Shown here piece by piece: positions 10,887-23,689 of a stretch of DNA of 64,000 bases (the stretch's first letter is position 1; each line of letters opens with the position of its first letter). The DNA is taken from NCBI GenBank assembly GCA_946811695.1, contig OX328125.1, positions 44,408,586 through 44,472,585 of the forward strand, read 5' to 3'. Below the pieces are notes generated by a model. That model was not told the DNA's origin and searched no databases. It worked only from the letters and a program-made list of their open reading frames with translations. This DNA is from Gonocerus acuteangulatus. Lineage: Eukaryota > Arthropoda > Insecta > Hemiptera > Coreidae. The position numbers were made by a program, and so were the translations under genes.

Positions 10887-11498
10887 TGGGGGGATCCTGA
10901 ACTGTTAGTCTACCCATACCTTAAAAATAAGAACGGAACTTTTTTTGCTACTTGATTTTCTTAAAAAAATCTCTCAGCCAAATAGTAGTGTCTGGCTGCT
11001 GGCAGCGCTGTGCAGGTAGTTCCAGCGTTTTACAGTTAGATTACTTCTCATATCTTTGACACTGTGAGCAGTAGTAAAAATGTTGATTGTAGAAAAGTAA
11101 CCGATTTATAAAAGATTCTTATAAACATGAATTCATTACTTTTTACATCTTACAGCCTTTTCCGGGACATTGATAAAACCGGGCGGGACACCGAAACAAT
11201 TGTAAAATACCGGGACAGTCCCGGTCAAACCGTGATGTATGGTAAGCCTATCCTCAGCGTTTTCTAGGTGAGGCAATTATATCCGGAACCCTTGCACAGC
11301 CTCCTCGCCTATAACCTTGGTAATATAATGGGTGTTTCCAAATAACTTTTTGGAAACATAAACTTTTAAATTTTAACGCCCATTGAATAACATATAGTAT
11401 GACGGGAACCGTGCTATAATAAACTGCACAGAATTGTATAGTAACGTAATTTTAATGAAACATTATTTAACGCAATAAAATAAATAACTACTTATCTG
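10887..11498. other. Right inner flank of the Helitron-like element
   Basis: No gene is seen. A G/C-rich patch at about 11160-11235 has repeated CCGGGACA and ACCGGG words that can fold on themselves. It resembles the ends of some DNA-transposon MITEs but I cannot assign it. Confidence 0.4.
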
Positions 11499-11526
11499 CC
11501 GTGACGAAGCACGGGTATTCAGCTAG
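11499..11526 (+). other. Helitron 3' terminus (hairpin + CTAG)
   Basis: A 5-bp stem CCGTG/CACGG with loop ACGAAG is followed by GTATTCAG and CTAG, then T. In Helitrons this hairpin acts as the rolling-circle stop signal. The spacing of 8 nt to CTAG is close to the usual 10-12 nt. Confidence 0.75.
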
Positions 11527-12056
11527 TTACTTATAAAACTAGTATTGTTCCTATGAAAAGGATGCTGGGAAACCAATAATTACATTAGGGTAGTGACTAG
11601 ATTCCAAGAGTCACACAACCTTCTAACTTCTAGGAATTCTAGGTTACCAATTATCTCCAGCTTTCATCCAAATTAGTATTTGTCTATGTTCACAATATGA
11701 TTTAATAAGAATAATTGAGGAACTGGAGGCAAATGGAACCTAGGGGCTGTAAAATTAAATAATGTTATAGTTTTGTCCAGAAATTTAATTTCAGATATTC
11801 CATGAGAAAAAATACTTCCCTGTTGATTATATATATTTTCTTTTATTTCTGATGTTATGACATTTCTCTATTTATTTAATATTTTTACGCTATCAAACCT
11901 AAATGTGAGATTTTTTGTTATAGGATAATCAACTGGTGATAGGGGTAATTGGTTGACTAGAATTTCGTTTACACATTTTCGCTCAATGCACAAAAAATAT
12001 GATAGATCTGTTCATTAATTATAATGTTACTGAAATAATAATAAACAAAATATACC

Positions 12057-12094
<38 letters not shown>

Positions 12095-13162
12095 TACTTT
12101 TGTTTAATGAGAATAAACAAAAAAAAATGGAGGAAAGTCCGACTCGCAGGAACAGTGTCATCTTAGCGCGTGTGTCTATTCTTATCCCTAGTGCACTTAG
12201 TGAAGGAATAGCAGAATTTATTGATAAGTTTTGAACTTTCGTGGAAAATATATAATGAAATCTCAAAGAGAAGTAAAATTTTAGGCGCCACGACACGAAT
12301 CTGATTGCATCCTAAGCGGAAATTACTCCAGTCTCTTTCTCAACATTCGCTCTTTGGTGCACGATAACCAATGTGTTGATGTTTTTTTTTTTTTTTTGCC
12401 TTTTTTTTACTACAACACTCATTTCACCGTTTAATGCAATTAAAACAAAAACAACCAACTAAAATGTGAGTTAAATACAGACAAAACCCCCTACAAAAGA
12501 GAAGAACAAACATTGTCTCTGCTTTTAAGCACTTGTTTCCCCAATTGATATCGCACCATCAAAAATTACATCAAAACTATTTTCGTTCAGAATTTAGTAA
12601 TCTTTCGAATTGTCACCTTCCACTTACCACAATTTCTCTTTTGTTTTCGGGATATTTTAGAAAATATACCAAGATCCGACAACTTCTAATGTCTGACCGT
12701 TTTCTGACCATTTTTTCAAAACGCTATAATCACATTCCAAACTGCTCTGGCTAACCATTCCATAAAATATAAGCATGTATTCGACTTCGCAAATATAGAA
12801 TGTATAGAAAAGGAAAGAAACTTGACGAAACAAAAAATAAAGGAAAACATTCTCATCATAAAAAACAGGAAAAAGAACTGTTAACAAAAAAACTGATATA
12901 AAATATTTAAATACCTAGTATATTTTTTAATTTGCTAAACAAAATTTAATTAACTTTTATCTGGTGACAAAATCTAAAAATTTATTTTATTTTAATGGAC
13001 TTATCTTTTTCTGGATTATCGATTTTTGGAGTCTATCGATTTTACACAGCTGATTACCTATGAGTAGGCAATAGTAACGTCACATTGGACGTGGCCATTT
13101 TACGGGAAGGTTCGCCTTAATACAATTAGGCTGTAAGTTTTAGTTTATCGAGTTTTTGGCTC
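11527..13162. other. AT-rich DNA with a (TA)n tract
   Basis: No gene is recognised. A (TA)n microsatellite lies at about 12060-12096 and T homopolymers near 12380-12410. Confidence 0.6.
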
Positions 13163-13188
13163 CTGAAGAGGCCCCTGAGGTGTGAAAC
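13163..13188 (+). other. Hammerhead-like PLE-tail motif (weak stem)
   Basis: CTGAAGA (13163-13169) and GAAAC (13184-13188) enclose a poor stem, followed by ATGTAGAGCAAG and AATAAA. The same CTGAAGAGG...GAAACATGTAGA order recurs at 45818, so this is a dispersed family. Degenerate. Confidence 0.4.
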
Positions 13189-14698
13189 ATGTAGAGCAAG
13201 TGCAAATAAAATGAATTAACTTTGTTAATTTTCTTTTATTGACCTTTCGCCTGAAAAATATTGGATTTAAGAAGATTGGGTGACTATAAAATAGATTCCA
13301 AAACGTTATAACCACCTTTCCATTTTACCTATTATAATGCCAATTTAAGGTAAATTATTTTATGAAATAAAGGATTGAATTAATCCAAAATATGCCCTGA
13401 ATATGCTAGTCTTACCTCGAAATGCTATCTGAATTGTCTCCTGAAATTTATGAATTTGCTGCTTTTTAAAGCATTTTTTGATTTATGGCGGGTTTCGCGA
13501 TGTAACGTAAGCTAGGTACTGGTAAAACAAGTCCAATAATTTTTATTTATTTTTAGAAATAGATACTTAACGATATATTATTACAGTTGTGTTAATGAGT
13601 TAATTTCATAAATTGTTATCTACCTTGGAACAATGATTTTTGATGGTGGTAGACATCAAATATGCACTTCTAAAATTAAACATAGGTAGGATTTTGGCCG
13701 CCGTTTTATCACCTACTAAACAAAACATGTTTCTTTATTTGTTGCGTAGCTTTCAAGAATACATTAAAAATCTGGATTCAGGAAAAACGACAACTTTAAC
13801 CGGAAGATATATTGGTTGTAAGTAGTAAATATGGTGTTTAAACATTACCATTGTCAACTTGGTGTAAATGAATGAATGGGTGTTAGGCCCTTATGATAGT
13901 TGAACTGTAGAGATGATATCTGTGAGTGGTAGCCTAGTTCCAGCATCATCGCAGCTTGAATAGATTCTTGGGAGTTTGAGATGATTCTAGCAGGATCTGG
14001 CGGAAGGCTGTAATTAGAACCATCATCCCTTCATCGCCACCCTTATACCCGTGTAGAGATAATCTTAATCTGCTTTACAATACCTAGAACATTATCTTAT
14101 ACTCCTCTATACCCCCGATGATATCTGTTTTGTTTTAGCTAGTTTTGACGCTCGAAAGTGCTCAAATAGACGCTTAATATGACCCTTCAGATACTCAATT
14201 CCGTTCAGTAAATCCGCATGTTGACAATGCCAAAGTGTCATTTTGAGCACTTTCCCCCACCACTTGCTGATTTCAATTTGTGTGAAAATTTGCGGCGTCA
14301 TTCAATTTATTAGTAGTCCTCCACATTACATTAGTATACTCGGGACATGATGTTAGGTGTACATTCAAAAAAGAAATTTCCTCCAAAGAAGAAAAACTTT
14401 ATTTGTGGTAAATAAATAAGGAATGCTGCCTGCTAATCATTCGTTCGAATATTCATTATATTAATTTGAGTGATGTTAGTTAATTTATTTTAGAATATGG
14501 TGTGAAAGAAAAAGAAATTCAGTAATTCTATCTTTAGACAGGATTTTGTAAGTTTATTTTTAGAGGAGTAAATTTTGTTTGTATCAAATTGGCCAGATTT
14601 TGTAAAACATAATGATCTCCGAAAGAATGATTAGCAGCTGTTGAGTTCCTATAAATGTGATTGTTAAGGATCCCCAGGGAATCAATAAGAATTAACTC
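13189..14698. other. AT-rich DNA, no recognised gene
   Basis: Short frames at 13640-13825 (plus) and 14107-14301 (minus) show no family motif I recognise and no codon signature that sets them apart. I see nothing further. Confidence 0.5.
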
Positions 14699-14796
14699 CA
14701 CAAGGACAGCTTCCAAAAGCCACTATTGACTTCCTGGAAAGGGTCCTAGGGTTTCAAGGAAGTCACTAGTGGCTTTTGGTATCATTCCTCTTGTGA
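14699..14796. other. Imperfect ~98-nt hairpin
   Basis: CCAAAAGCCACTATTGACTT pairs with the mirrored AAGTCACTAGTGGCTTTTGG across a loop of about 25 nt. A second outer stem (ACAAGGA with TCCTCTTGT) follows after a bulge. The length and bulges would fit a small-RNA precursor or a foldback MITE. Both strands can form it, and I cannot tell which is used. Confidence 0.5.
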
Positions 14797-14916
14797 CAAA
14801 CCACAGGCCTTGCGCCTTATAATTTCTTCTTCCTCTGACTCTGCCTGCATTGGATTATTTGTTTCATACCTACTGGTAGGGTCAATTATTTTTAGTCAAA
14901 CGCTATGATACAAAAA

Positions 14917-16135
14917 GTCCGTCACGCAGGAGCTGCACAACTAAGCACTTTCCTCAGAATTTGGGTAGTGTAGACTGCTTTCCAGAACAATTTGCTTAAA
15001 ATATCCTACATAAATAAAATAAAAACATGAATAGTTTTCTTTTAAATTTGTAATGAGTAACTGTTCAATTATTAATTTGCTTCCAGAGTTATGTTTACAC
15101 ATGGTACCTATTACACTACGTAATAAATACAAAAAACCTCAAATTATCGTATTTCGATCTAACGCAGGAACAGGATACAGTCCCTCTAGATACAAAGCGC
15201 TCCTTGCGGCGGCTTTGTGAACCTACGTCTGGCGGGCTTTTCAATTGAAATATATTACAAGTTAAACCCCCGCTTTCCGATTGACCGATTCAGCTCATTT
15301 TTACAACACTTCTTTCTCATGAGTTACCCACGACGTATACCGCGTTTCGTTACAATACAACAGAAATTACGACCGGTATGAGTATATTAGGAATTTGGGT
15401 CCGGAGTAAACCCCCCCTTCTAATGAACCGATTTAGTTTATTTTTACAACCCGTTTTCCTCTGTTGATTACCACCACGAATACCGAGTTTCGTCAAAATA
15501 TACCAAAAATCACGGCTGGTAGTGGCGAATTGGTATTGTGGGTCCGGAGTAAACCCCCCTTCTAATGAACCGATTTAGTTTATTTTTACAACACATACTT
15601 ACCTGTGGATTACCACTACAAATACTGAGTTTCGTCGAAATATACCAAAAATCACGTCTGGTAGTGGCGAATTGGTATTGTGGGTCCGGAGTAAACCCCC
15701 CCTTCTAATGAACCGATTTAGTTCATTTTTATATCTCACTTTTCTCTCTATATTACCACTACGAATACCAAGTTTCGTTGAAATATAACAAATATTACGG
15801 CTGACATGTCAAATTAGTGTTTTGGGTTCGGGGTAAACCCCCCCTTCCGGTGGACCGATTTTGGTGGTTAACGAACTCGTTCAATTGTTTGCTAATTGAA
15901 TGCTATATACCAAGTTTCGTGACGAAAAAACAAAAACTCTGGCCGCTATCGAGTTAACAGACACATATATATATATGCATATATATATATATATATATAT
16001 AGATATATATAAATTTTAACGGGGGTCATTTTCGGTGTCTACTAGGTAGGATCGATAAAGATTTGAAGAAATTTTTCAAAAATTCCGTCATGAGTCCAAC
16101 CTCAATAGCTACTTTCCTTCGGAGGAAAGTGCTAA
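14917..16135 (+). mobile_element. Helentron-like non-autonomous element, copy 1
   Basis: This is the first of seven copies or partial copies in the window. Order: a start GTCCGTCACGCAGGAGCTG; the word GCACTTTCCTC at +29; about 300 bp of unique body; tandem units of about 150 bp, each with GTAAACCCCCC and CCGATTTAGTT; a (TA)n tract with TGCA interruptions near 15965-16010; a conserved block from ATTTTAACGGGGGTC; and a 3' end hairpin ACTTTCCT-TCGG-AGGAAAGT followed by GCTAA. The GCACTTTCCTC word recurs inverted at the very 3' end. Asymmetric inverted repeats, a 3' hairpin, tandem units and a microsatellite are the architecture of Helentron-associated (HINE/DINE-1-type) elements. The class is inferred; the family itself is plain. 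No transposase is encoded. Confidence 0.8.
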
Positions 16136-17100
16136 AAGCACAGTAACCTAAACGAGCATATGGTCCAATAAAAAAAACAAGATCTGATGATTGTAATCTA
16201 ATAATAAATAGGAGATAATGCACATTTATACATATTGAAAATGGCTTATAGCCGAAATGTTTAAATAAAAAAATTAAATTATTCAGTGTGTGTCATGCCC
16301 TATGTAGCTTGAAAATAAAAATATAAATTTGGGACTGAATAAAGCTGTTACCGCTCTTAGTCTTTAACATAGGATCTACACAATAATTTATTAATAACTT
16401 TTAATAAGAACAAATAATTAATTACATTTATTAATAATAAATAATTAATTACATTTATTAATAATAAATAATTAATTACATTTATTTAATGTTTATATTG
16501 ATTACTTTACGCAAATTTGTTTTGAATTAGGCCTTAGCCAACCAACATTTGGAGGGATGAGCTGTACCAGCGGGACGGATGTTTGGCTAGTTCCTTCAAT
16601 ACATTACAATATAAATGTTTAGTTATTCTAAATTACTTACTCCCTGACATCTTTATGACAAATTGGTTGTTAACATATTAAAACAATCCAAGAAAACGCT
16701 ATCTATTTGAAGTCTTGTGAACTAAAACCTCTAAGGCATTGAATTATATAGCTGAGGTATTTCATCCTAAATGGAAACCCCTTTACCCCTAAACTACCCT
16801 TCCTTTCCTATCCGACAAAAGGGTCCTTCACCGTCTTTTCAAAAGCCCCCTACTCCTCAATTATATTAAGTAAACACGAGTGAAAGGATGCCGTACTTAA
16901 CCTTAACCTTCATCCATCAATTTACCTAAAATTAGGACCTCCTTTCGTGCATTAGCTTCCTCTTGAGTCGCTTGTTAACCACATTTTATCGCATATACTC
17001 CTGTTTTTAAAACATAAAACTGAGAAAAGTTATGAAGTTGGGGTGGAATTAGAAAGGTGGTTAGAACTTCGAAATTTTACATAAAATTCAATTGTAACGT
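16136..17100. other. AT-rich DNA with a 27-bp tandem repeat
   Basis: About three copies of a 27-bp unit containing AATTAATTACATTTATTAAT lie at 16412-16490. Nothing else is recognised. Confidence 0.6.
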
Positions 17101-17472
17101 TTAGGACTTCAATATCCTTCTTCAGGCATAATACTGTAATTTGTGAAAATTTGTCCATTATTATTGAGGAATTACTCTTTAGGCAAGTCATCAAATATTG
17201 TTGTCAACAGACTATCATTGGCTGGAAGAACCAAACCGATAGCTAAAATGTGTAGCCATCGCTACATTCCACAAAACATTAATCCTTTTTCGGTAAGACC
17301 CCTCAGGATGTCCAATTTCCGAGTATTGAAAATATTCATAAAAAAAATGTTCGCCATAAATGAGTTATATTCTTTAAAAGGTTATATAAGTTGGGTAAAA
17401 TTAAAAAGACTTTTCTTTTTTTTGTATATCCAATTTAATTGCAATGTTTCGGACTTCGTTGTCCTTCGTCTG
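17101..17472 (-). repeat. Two degenerate PLE-tail-like repeats
   Basis: On the minus strand, CTGAAGA-AGGA...TCC-TAAAC (about 17098-17126) and CAGACGA-AGGAC...GTCC-GAAAC (17446-17472) share downstream sequence (ACGTTACAATTGAA versus ATTGCAATTAAATT). The second has a clean GGAC/GTCC stem. They look like two old copies of one PLE-type 3' tail with the hammerhead-like order. Position 2 of the core is mutated in the second copy. Confidence 0.4.
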
Positions 17473-17563
17473 GCATATTTATCTCGTATAAATAACGTTT
17501 AAAGGAATGTAACTCATGTATGTCTAACCATTATGAATTTTCTGACAAATATTTTCAAAACAC

Positions 17564-17865
17564 GGGGGGCGAGGTTAGCTCATATCAGTGATAGAGCACT
17601 CACCTAATTAAATGGAGTGCCTGAGTTCAAACCCTGGGCACGCAGTGATGATTTTTATCTTTGGGTATCGTCGTTCGAGGGTTGGATTCGGGGTCCCAGA
17701 TCGTCCCTAGGCCCACCTTTAATTATTTTATTAATGGTACCTGCGAAGGGAATACTGAGGCAGGAGGAGGATAATACTGACCTCACTATCTCCCTAATGT
17801 GCCGTGTGGTGATGAATCAGCTACCTCTATAGTATCCACCCCTCAGGGCACTCATTTTTTGGGAG
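17564..17865 (+). mobile_element. tRNA-derived SINE
   Basis: The head (17564-17645) is tRNA-like. An A-box-like GGTTAGCTCATATCAGTG and a B-box-like GAGTTCAAACCCTGG at normal spacing would act as an RNA polymerase III promoter. The body has CGTCGTTCGAGG, GATTCGGGGTCCCAGA, GGAGGATAATACTGAC and CAGCTACCTCTATAGTA. The same body recurs at 19608 without the head. A transcribed tRNA gene is unlikely, because the acceptor arms do not pair. Confidence 0.75.
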
Positions 17866-18001
17866 CAATTCCCAAATACTAATGGATCAATTTTACAGCA
17901 AACATTTCAAATTATATATACACGATGTACATATTGAGTTTCGTTGCAACGAATCAAAAAAAAAAAAAGTTAGATACGAAAAAAATTAATAATTTGGTTC
18001 C

Positions 18002-18054
18002 AAATTGAATCTCGCATATGAATCTAGCGTTTGCCACTAGACCACAGGGAGACC
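18002..18054 (-). repeat. tRNA-like SINE head fragment
   Basis: On the minus strand GGGTCTCCCTGTGGTCTAGT resembles the 5' half and A box of tRNA-Glu/Asp-type sequences. A poor B box (GAGATTCAATTTGG) follows at short distance. It is too degenerate for a functional tRNA. Confidence 0.35.
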
Positions 18055-18123
18055 CCTCTGTTAAATGTATCCCTTATATGCGCCAATTTTAAGAACGAAG
18101 AATACTTCGAGAAGATTTGTTGT

Positions 18124-18327
18124 TCATTTATCCGACTCACTACTCAAAAATACATTTTGAATTACACATCTCTCCACCCAAATAGTTTTTAATTTAATTT
18201 GACGCCGAGCCTCCCAGTATCGCTTAGTGAGGTCAGGAAGATGGATCAGTTTGGGACAGACGAGGAGGTGACTTCCCACCATCCTTCCTCTTGAACATAG
18301 AGGGCAAATGTTGAACATAGAGGGCAA
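18124..18327 (-). pseudogene. LINE ORF2 C-terminal zinc-finger fragment
   Basis: The 67-aa frame contains CPLCSRGRMVGSHLLVCPKL followed by LTKRYWEARRQI. This CxxC...H...C pattern with a trailing RYWEARRQ segment is what I expect at the C-terminus of R1/I-group LINE ORF2 proteins. The RT and upstream parts are absent. A short direct duplication (TTGAACATAGAGGGCAAAT twice, about 18291-18328) forms its upstream edge. Confidence 0.5.
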
Positions 18328-18869
18328 ATACCCAATTAGTAAAATATGACTTTTTAAAATTGTATACTTGATATTTTTCGGTGTTTCTTATTTTACACCC
18401 CGTTTATCTTCCAAACCGATTATTCTATCGAATTGGTATTGGTCTCATTCGACTCTATATAAATAAATAATTAAAAAATAATAACGAAACCGGAATGATT
18501 CAAGTACCTACAGGTTTTTTTCTCCTGGTAGTAATACTATTCCAACGTACTCAAATAAGATATTTGTCGAGCAAGAAATTCTGAGCCAGGACAAAATTTC
18601 ATTCCATTAAAAGGTTTTCTCACAAAATGGACTGACACCAGAAACTCACTCAGCCTTCTGCTGAGTCCTCTTGGAACGGGGGCCTGATGTTACTCCAAAA
18701 GCAATGTAGTAGATGCATTCGTTGGGCAAAAACCTTCCATCCAATGGGATTACAAAATCTCGCTTATAAACGGCTATATCGCAAAACGATATAAATGAGA
18801 TTAAATTGTTATTATAGATTTCTTATAGTTATGAGTATTTGTTCTAAAAGGAATGCCATTTAATAATAA

Positions 18870-19582
18870 GGCCTCTCGTCCACTGGTAGCGAAAAGCTAC
18901 GAACTGCGAAGCAAGGAATTTAGGCGAACGATGATCGTACGAAATCGTGCGAATGCCCCTCGTCCATTGCTTCCGGATTCGTCCGAATTCGCAGTAAACT
19001 TGATGGGTCACCGAAAAGGTTTTTCTCATGATTCTGATGAAAAATGTTTCGCTTTGGAATTATCACCTTTGATTAATCAACGGCTCCGACGACCTCAACT
19101 AAGACGGGAAATGTGGGTGCATCACATTAATGCCTATAGAAACGAGTTCGGTGAATTTTCTCATTGAATGGTATATTTTATGAGAAAATATTTGCAGATA
19201 TTTCCACAAATTTTGTGGAATGATCTTCAAACCACCAGTTTTGCTATTTTCGAATAAGAAAGGATACATTTCGATACATTATTGACAACATTTATTCTAA
19301 AATATTTTGTTTCTCGCTGGTCCCACAGATATTTCCTGTCAATAGCAAAATTAACTTCTCACAGTCCATTCTTAACCATGGCATTTCGCACTCGTTCGCA
19401 ACTAAATCCCAGCAGAGTGGGATCAGTTTGCACTTCGTACAAGTTCGGACGAAAACGGACGAACGATACGGACCCAGTGGACGCGGTCCAAGATGGAGCC
19501 TCGTGTTTGGATTGTTCGTGCGTTTTCGTCCGAATTCTGACGAATTCATTTCGCAGCTTTTCAGTTCACAATTCGGGCGCCC
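18870..19582 (+). mobile_element. PIF/Harbinger-like element remnant
   Basis: Both ends carry related inverted sequence of about 120 bp, with GAAAAGCTRCGAA, CGTCCACTGG and CGAACG words. AATAATAA stands directly outside each end (18862-18869 and 19583-19590). The internal frame (18853-19167) encodes RRPQLRREMWVHHINAYRN followed by EFGEFSH. This resembles the N-terminal segment of PIF/Harbinger (HARBI1-like) nucleases, where RR-WVR-IN-R-E-GE leads into the DDE domain. The DDE domain is absent. An 8-bp duplication is longer than the 3 bp typical of the superfamily, so the flanks may simply be AT-rich. Confidence 0.5.
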
Positions 19583-19607
19583 AATAATAATTTAATCTTT
19601 TAGTTTC

Positions 19608-19790
19608 GTCGTTCGAGTGTCTGATTCGGGGTCCCAGACATCCCCTTTAATTAATGTAATTATGTATGTGTACCTCCTAAGGGGAAAATCAGGCGACCGT
19701 AGAATAGTACTGACGCTATCTTCCTATATAATCAACAATCAGATACCTCTACAGTACCTGCTCGTCTGGGTCCTTGTAACCTGAAATGGG
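19608..19790 (+). mobile_element. SINE body, headless copy
   Basis: It shares GTCGTTCGAG, GATTCGGGGTCCCAGA, TAGTACTGACGCTATCT and CAGATACCTCTACAGTA in the same order as the SINE body at 17668-17840, but has no tRNA-like head. It is a 5'-truncated copy or an independent SINE sharing the body domain. Confidence 0.6.
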
Positions 19791-20576
19791 AATGATTTAT
19801 TTTTCTTTAGGATTCACAAAAAAGAGAACTTATTCTTTAAGTTTCATTTTCATTTCATTGTAAGTGAAATTTTAGGAGTTTCTATTGTATGATCTTCAAG
19901 ATACACTAGTTATAAGTATTATAAGGAAACCAGCTAAAATGCCACAGTTCCTGCGTGTCGGGCGTTTATAAGTTCGAATATTCTTGGAAGATATACAGAT
20001 GAGAAGAAATCCTTTGAGATTAAGACGGATGGAAGGAATTGAGAATTCGGGAGCCTTTTCAGGAATACTACATTCATTGCCTTCTCATTGGATTCCGCTC
20101 GCTTCGCGTGAAATGTGTAAATTCGGAGGAACGAGGAAGGCAGCCATTCGAAAACGGGGGGAGAAAAAGATTCATTGGGACAATAAAGCTTGGTAGTAGG
20201 ATTAGGGAGATGGCGGGGAAACTTGGAATACCCAAGTTCTGGGAGAGAGGAAGAGCCTCGGGTCTATTGTTGTTGCTGGGTGATGGGACGGGTAGGGTGG
20301 TGTGGCTCTCTGATTTCTCTCCCATCAAAATCTCATCATCTCCCATCCCCACAGGCTCTCGCTAATAAATTCTTTAACTCCACAATGGGTGCATTTATCT
20401 CGGACTTAGCCGGGCTTAGCTGAAAATCTATATTTGATTAGGCCTGCGTCCCGTTTAAGAATGGCCGAAACCAATTCCATTGGTTAGATTTTGGCAATCG
20501 AAATTAGTATAAAGTTACACTGTTTTGTCCACACAAGGCAATAGACATGACCATAAATTCGCGCGAGAGAACGTTT

Positions 20577-22432
20577 AATATTTATTTATTTATTGTTGTT
20601 GAGTTTCGCAACAAGGCCGACGACCTCATAAGAACGGCAGAATCAAAGTCAGTCAGTTGGTTATAAAATAAACGAAGGTAACAAAAAGTATTAAAAAAAA
20701 GAAATAAAATGTAAAAAAAAATATATATAAAAATATTATATACAATAAAATAATAAAGAATAAAAATTTTCCATTAAAAATGACATATAGTTATACTTTC
20801 GAGTGAATGTGTGTATATTTTAAATATGTTAGAAGTGTTTGAATGTACGGACTACCTTCGGTCAGTAAGTCATGTAAGTCGTGAGGAATCGTTAAGTTGC
20901 TGCGTTGTCTACAGTCCGTCAGGATATGTTTTACAGTTTCTGTTGCATAGTCTACACATTGATCCTTCCTTTCTTTCCAGTAAGTATGAGTGGGTAAGTC
21001 GGGTGTGGCCTATACCTAGTCTGCATAAAATGACTTCGTCTTGACGAGTGAATGATTCTTTTACCCAGGCTTTGGTCGTGTTCTTAATTTCTCTTAATTT
21101 ACATTCACTCTTCAGCCAATTTTCTTCCCATTCATACAGTGTGTTAGTGTTTATGGGTTTGTTGAAGTCAGATGTCGTCACTGTATTTACGTCGGGTTCA
21201 GGTCGGTTGGTAGCTAGTTTTGCCTGTATGTCCACAGCTGTACTCATTTTTATGTCTTCGTGTCCAGGTAGCCATAGGAGAGTAATATGTTTGTTTATAC
21301 TTTGTAGAATGTTTATTTGTGAAAATATGCTTTGGATAATAGGATGTGTACTGTAAATGTTCTGTAAGGCCATTAAGGAACTTAAGGAGTCAGTAAAAAT
21401 GGTAATCGTGTCAGTTTCTGCTTCATGAACGTTAGCCAGTGCTAAAAGTATTCCGTAGAGTTCGACAGTATATATGGTCGTCAATTCAGGTAATTTAATT
21501 TGATAAATGTTGTCATTCACAATGGCGGCTGCCCCTGTTCCAGAGTCAGTCTTAAGTAATAATAATAAGTGTATAATGTCCTCGGGTTTTGTCTCATTAT
21601 GGCGTTGATAGTATTTTTGTAAAATAGTGTGGAAGTCGGTTCTGTCTTTTTGTATTTTGTTAGCGTCAGGTCAATCCTTAAGTTCTTTAATTTCCATGGT
21701 GGTGTGTCTGAAAATTTGTTTTTAAGAATTGAACATTCCCTTAAAATTGAATTCGTTCTATCTTCTTATGATCTCACAGTAAATGGTTTTCGTTTGGAAG
21801 TTAATCCTATGTATTTATTTAAATGTATATTTTCCAGGAAACTCTGGACACAGGGCGTTCCAAGTCCTTTTGACTTTATAAAAAATGAAGAGCACAACAT
21901 TGCACGCCTGTACTGCAGTGGGGGTTCTCCTGCCAAGGCGCAAAGGCTATCTGAAGGGCTGGTTCTGAAAGCTCCTGTGACAAGCCTGAGTCCTGTGTTG
22001 TGTATAGTGTCGAGTAGTCTTAAGGTTGTAGGACTGGCAGATGAATATGCTATACATCCATAATCCAGAAGAGACCTGGTATAAGACCGATAGAATGTAA
22101 GCATGGTGCATTTGTCAGCACCCCATTTTGTATTACTAAGGATTCTTAACAAATTCAATGACTTTTTGCATTTGGTAAGAAGTCCTTTCAAGTTGGGTAA
22201 CCATGTTCGTTTTTTGTCTAGTGTCATTCCTAAGAAAGTCAGTAAGTCCGTTTTGTCAATGATTGTCTGATGTAATGTCAGGTGGGCTATTTGATCTGCT
22301 CTTTTTCTAGGGAATATTATATATATAGTCTTGTCTCTAGAAAATTGAAAACCAGTTACGGAGCACCACTTGTCTAACTCCTGTAGTGTATTCTGTACCT
22401 GTTGTTTACCTGTATTGTTATCCGTGTATGTG
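20577..22432 (-). pseudogene. I-type LINE, 5'-truncated: RT end + RNase H, frameshifted
   Basis: On the minus strand the sequence begins inside the RT just after the catalytic YADD motif. It reads through LDKWCSVTGFQFSRDKTIYI and the thumb (WGADKCTMLTFYRSYTRSLLDYG), then stops at 21766. After a frame change the RNase H domain runs 21520-20909, with FTDSLSSLMAL, LLWLPGHEDIKMSTAVDIQA and a C-terminal CRLGIGHTRLTHSYLL...CRLCNRNC zinc motif. The first RNase H Asp region is lost in a TTA expansion around 21553-21572. The element ends near 20577 in AACAATAAATAAATAAAT, like the TAA-rich ends of I elements. Typical 5' truncation, inactive. Confidence 0.85.
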
Positions 22433-22628
22433 GAACGTTTAATATATTAATACAAATCAAAGGGAAAATTAATATTAATTCGAATATGCATGTCGGACGA
22501 AATCCACACAGAACCAACTTTAGCCACCCTAATGAGAGGGTATGTCAGAGTGTGCAAGTGTCTGATTGCATAGGTGTTTGTGTTTGTATGGAAGGGAGAG
22601 AGTGATGGTGTGAGGGAGTGAAAGAGAG

Positions 22629-23689
<1,061 letters not shown>

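Larger units (their letters stand above)
1998..11526 (+). mobile_element. Helitron-like element, expanded by nested insertions
   Basis: The left part (about 1998-2160) has the CACTCACTCACTCATC run, then CAACGCCCAGCCCAAACC and a GAAATTTTGCAT segment. I recognise this as the usual start of a widespread arthropod non-autonomous Helitron family. The right end has a hairpin, CCGTG-ACGAAG-CACGG at 11499-11514, followed after 8 nt by CTAG at 11523-11526 and then a T. That is the canonical Helitron 3' terminus: hairpin, short spacer, CTRR, T. The PLE, the Jockey LINE and the palindrome lie between the ends. That both ends belong to one element is inferred from orientation and family. The 5' base is uncertain, because TC at 1998 is not preceded by A. 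Confidence 0.55.

Noticed and set aside
14941..15132. Recurrent 63-codon frame (also at 26561, 39876, 43269, 57082)
   Set aside because: Lies in the 5' body of the Helentron-like repeat, differs in start between copies, and has no domain. Conservation reflects repeat relatedness. A short peptide cannot be excluded, but nothing supports it.
17564..17645. tRNA gene
   Set aside because: A/B boxes are present but acceptor and other stems do not pair, and a SINE body follows.
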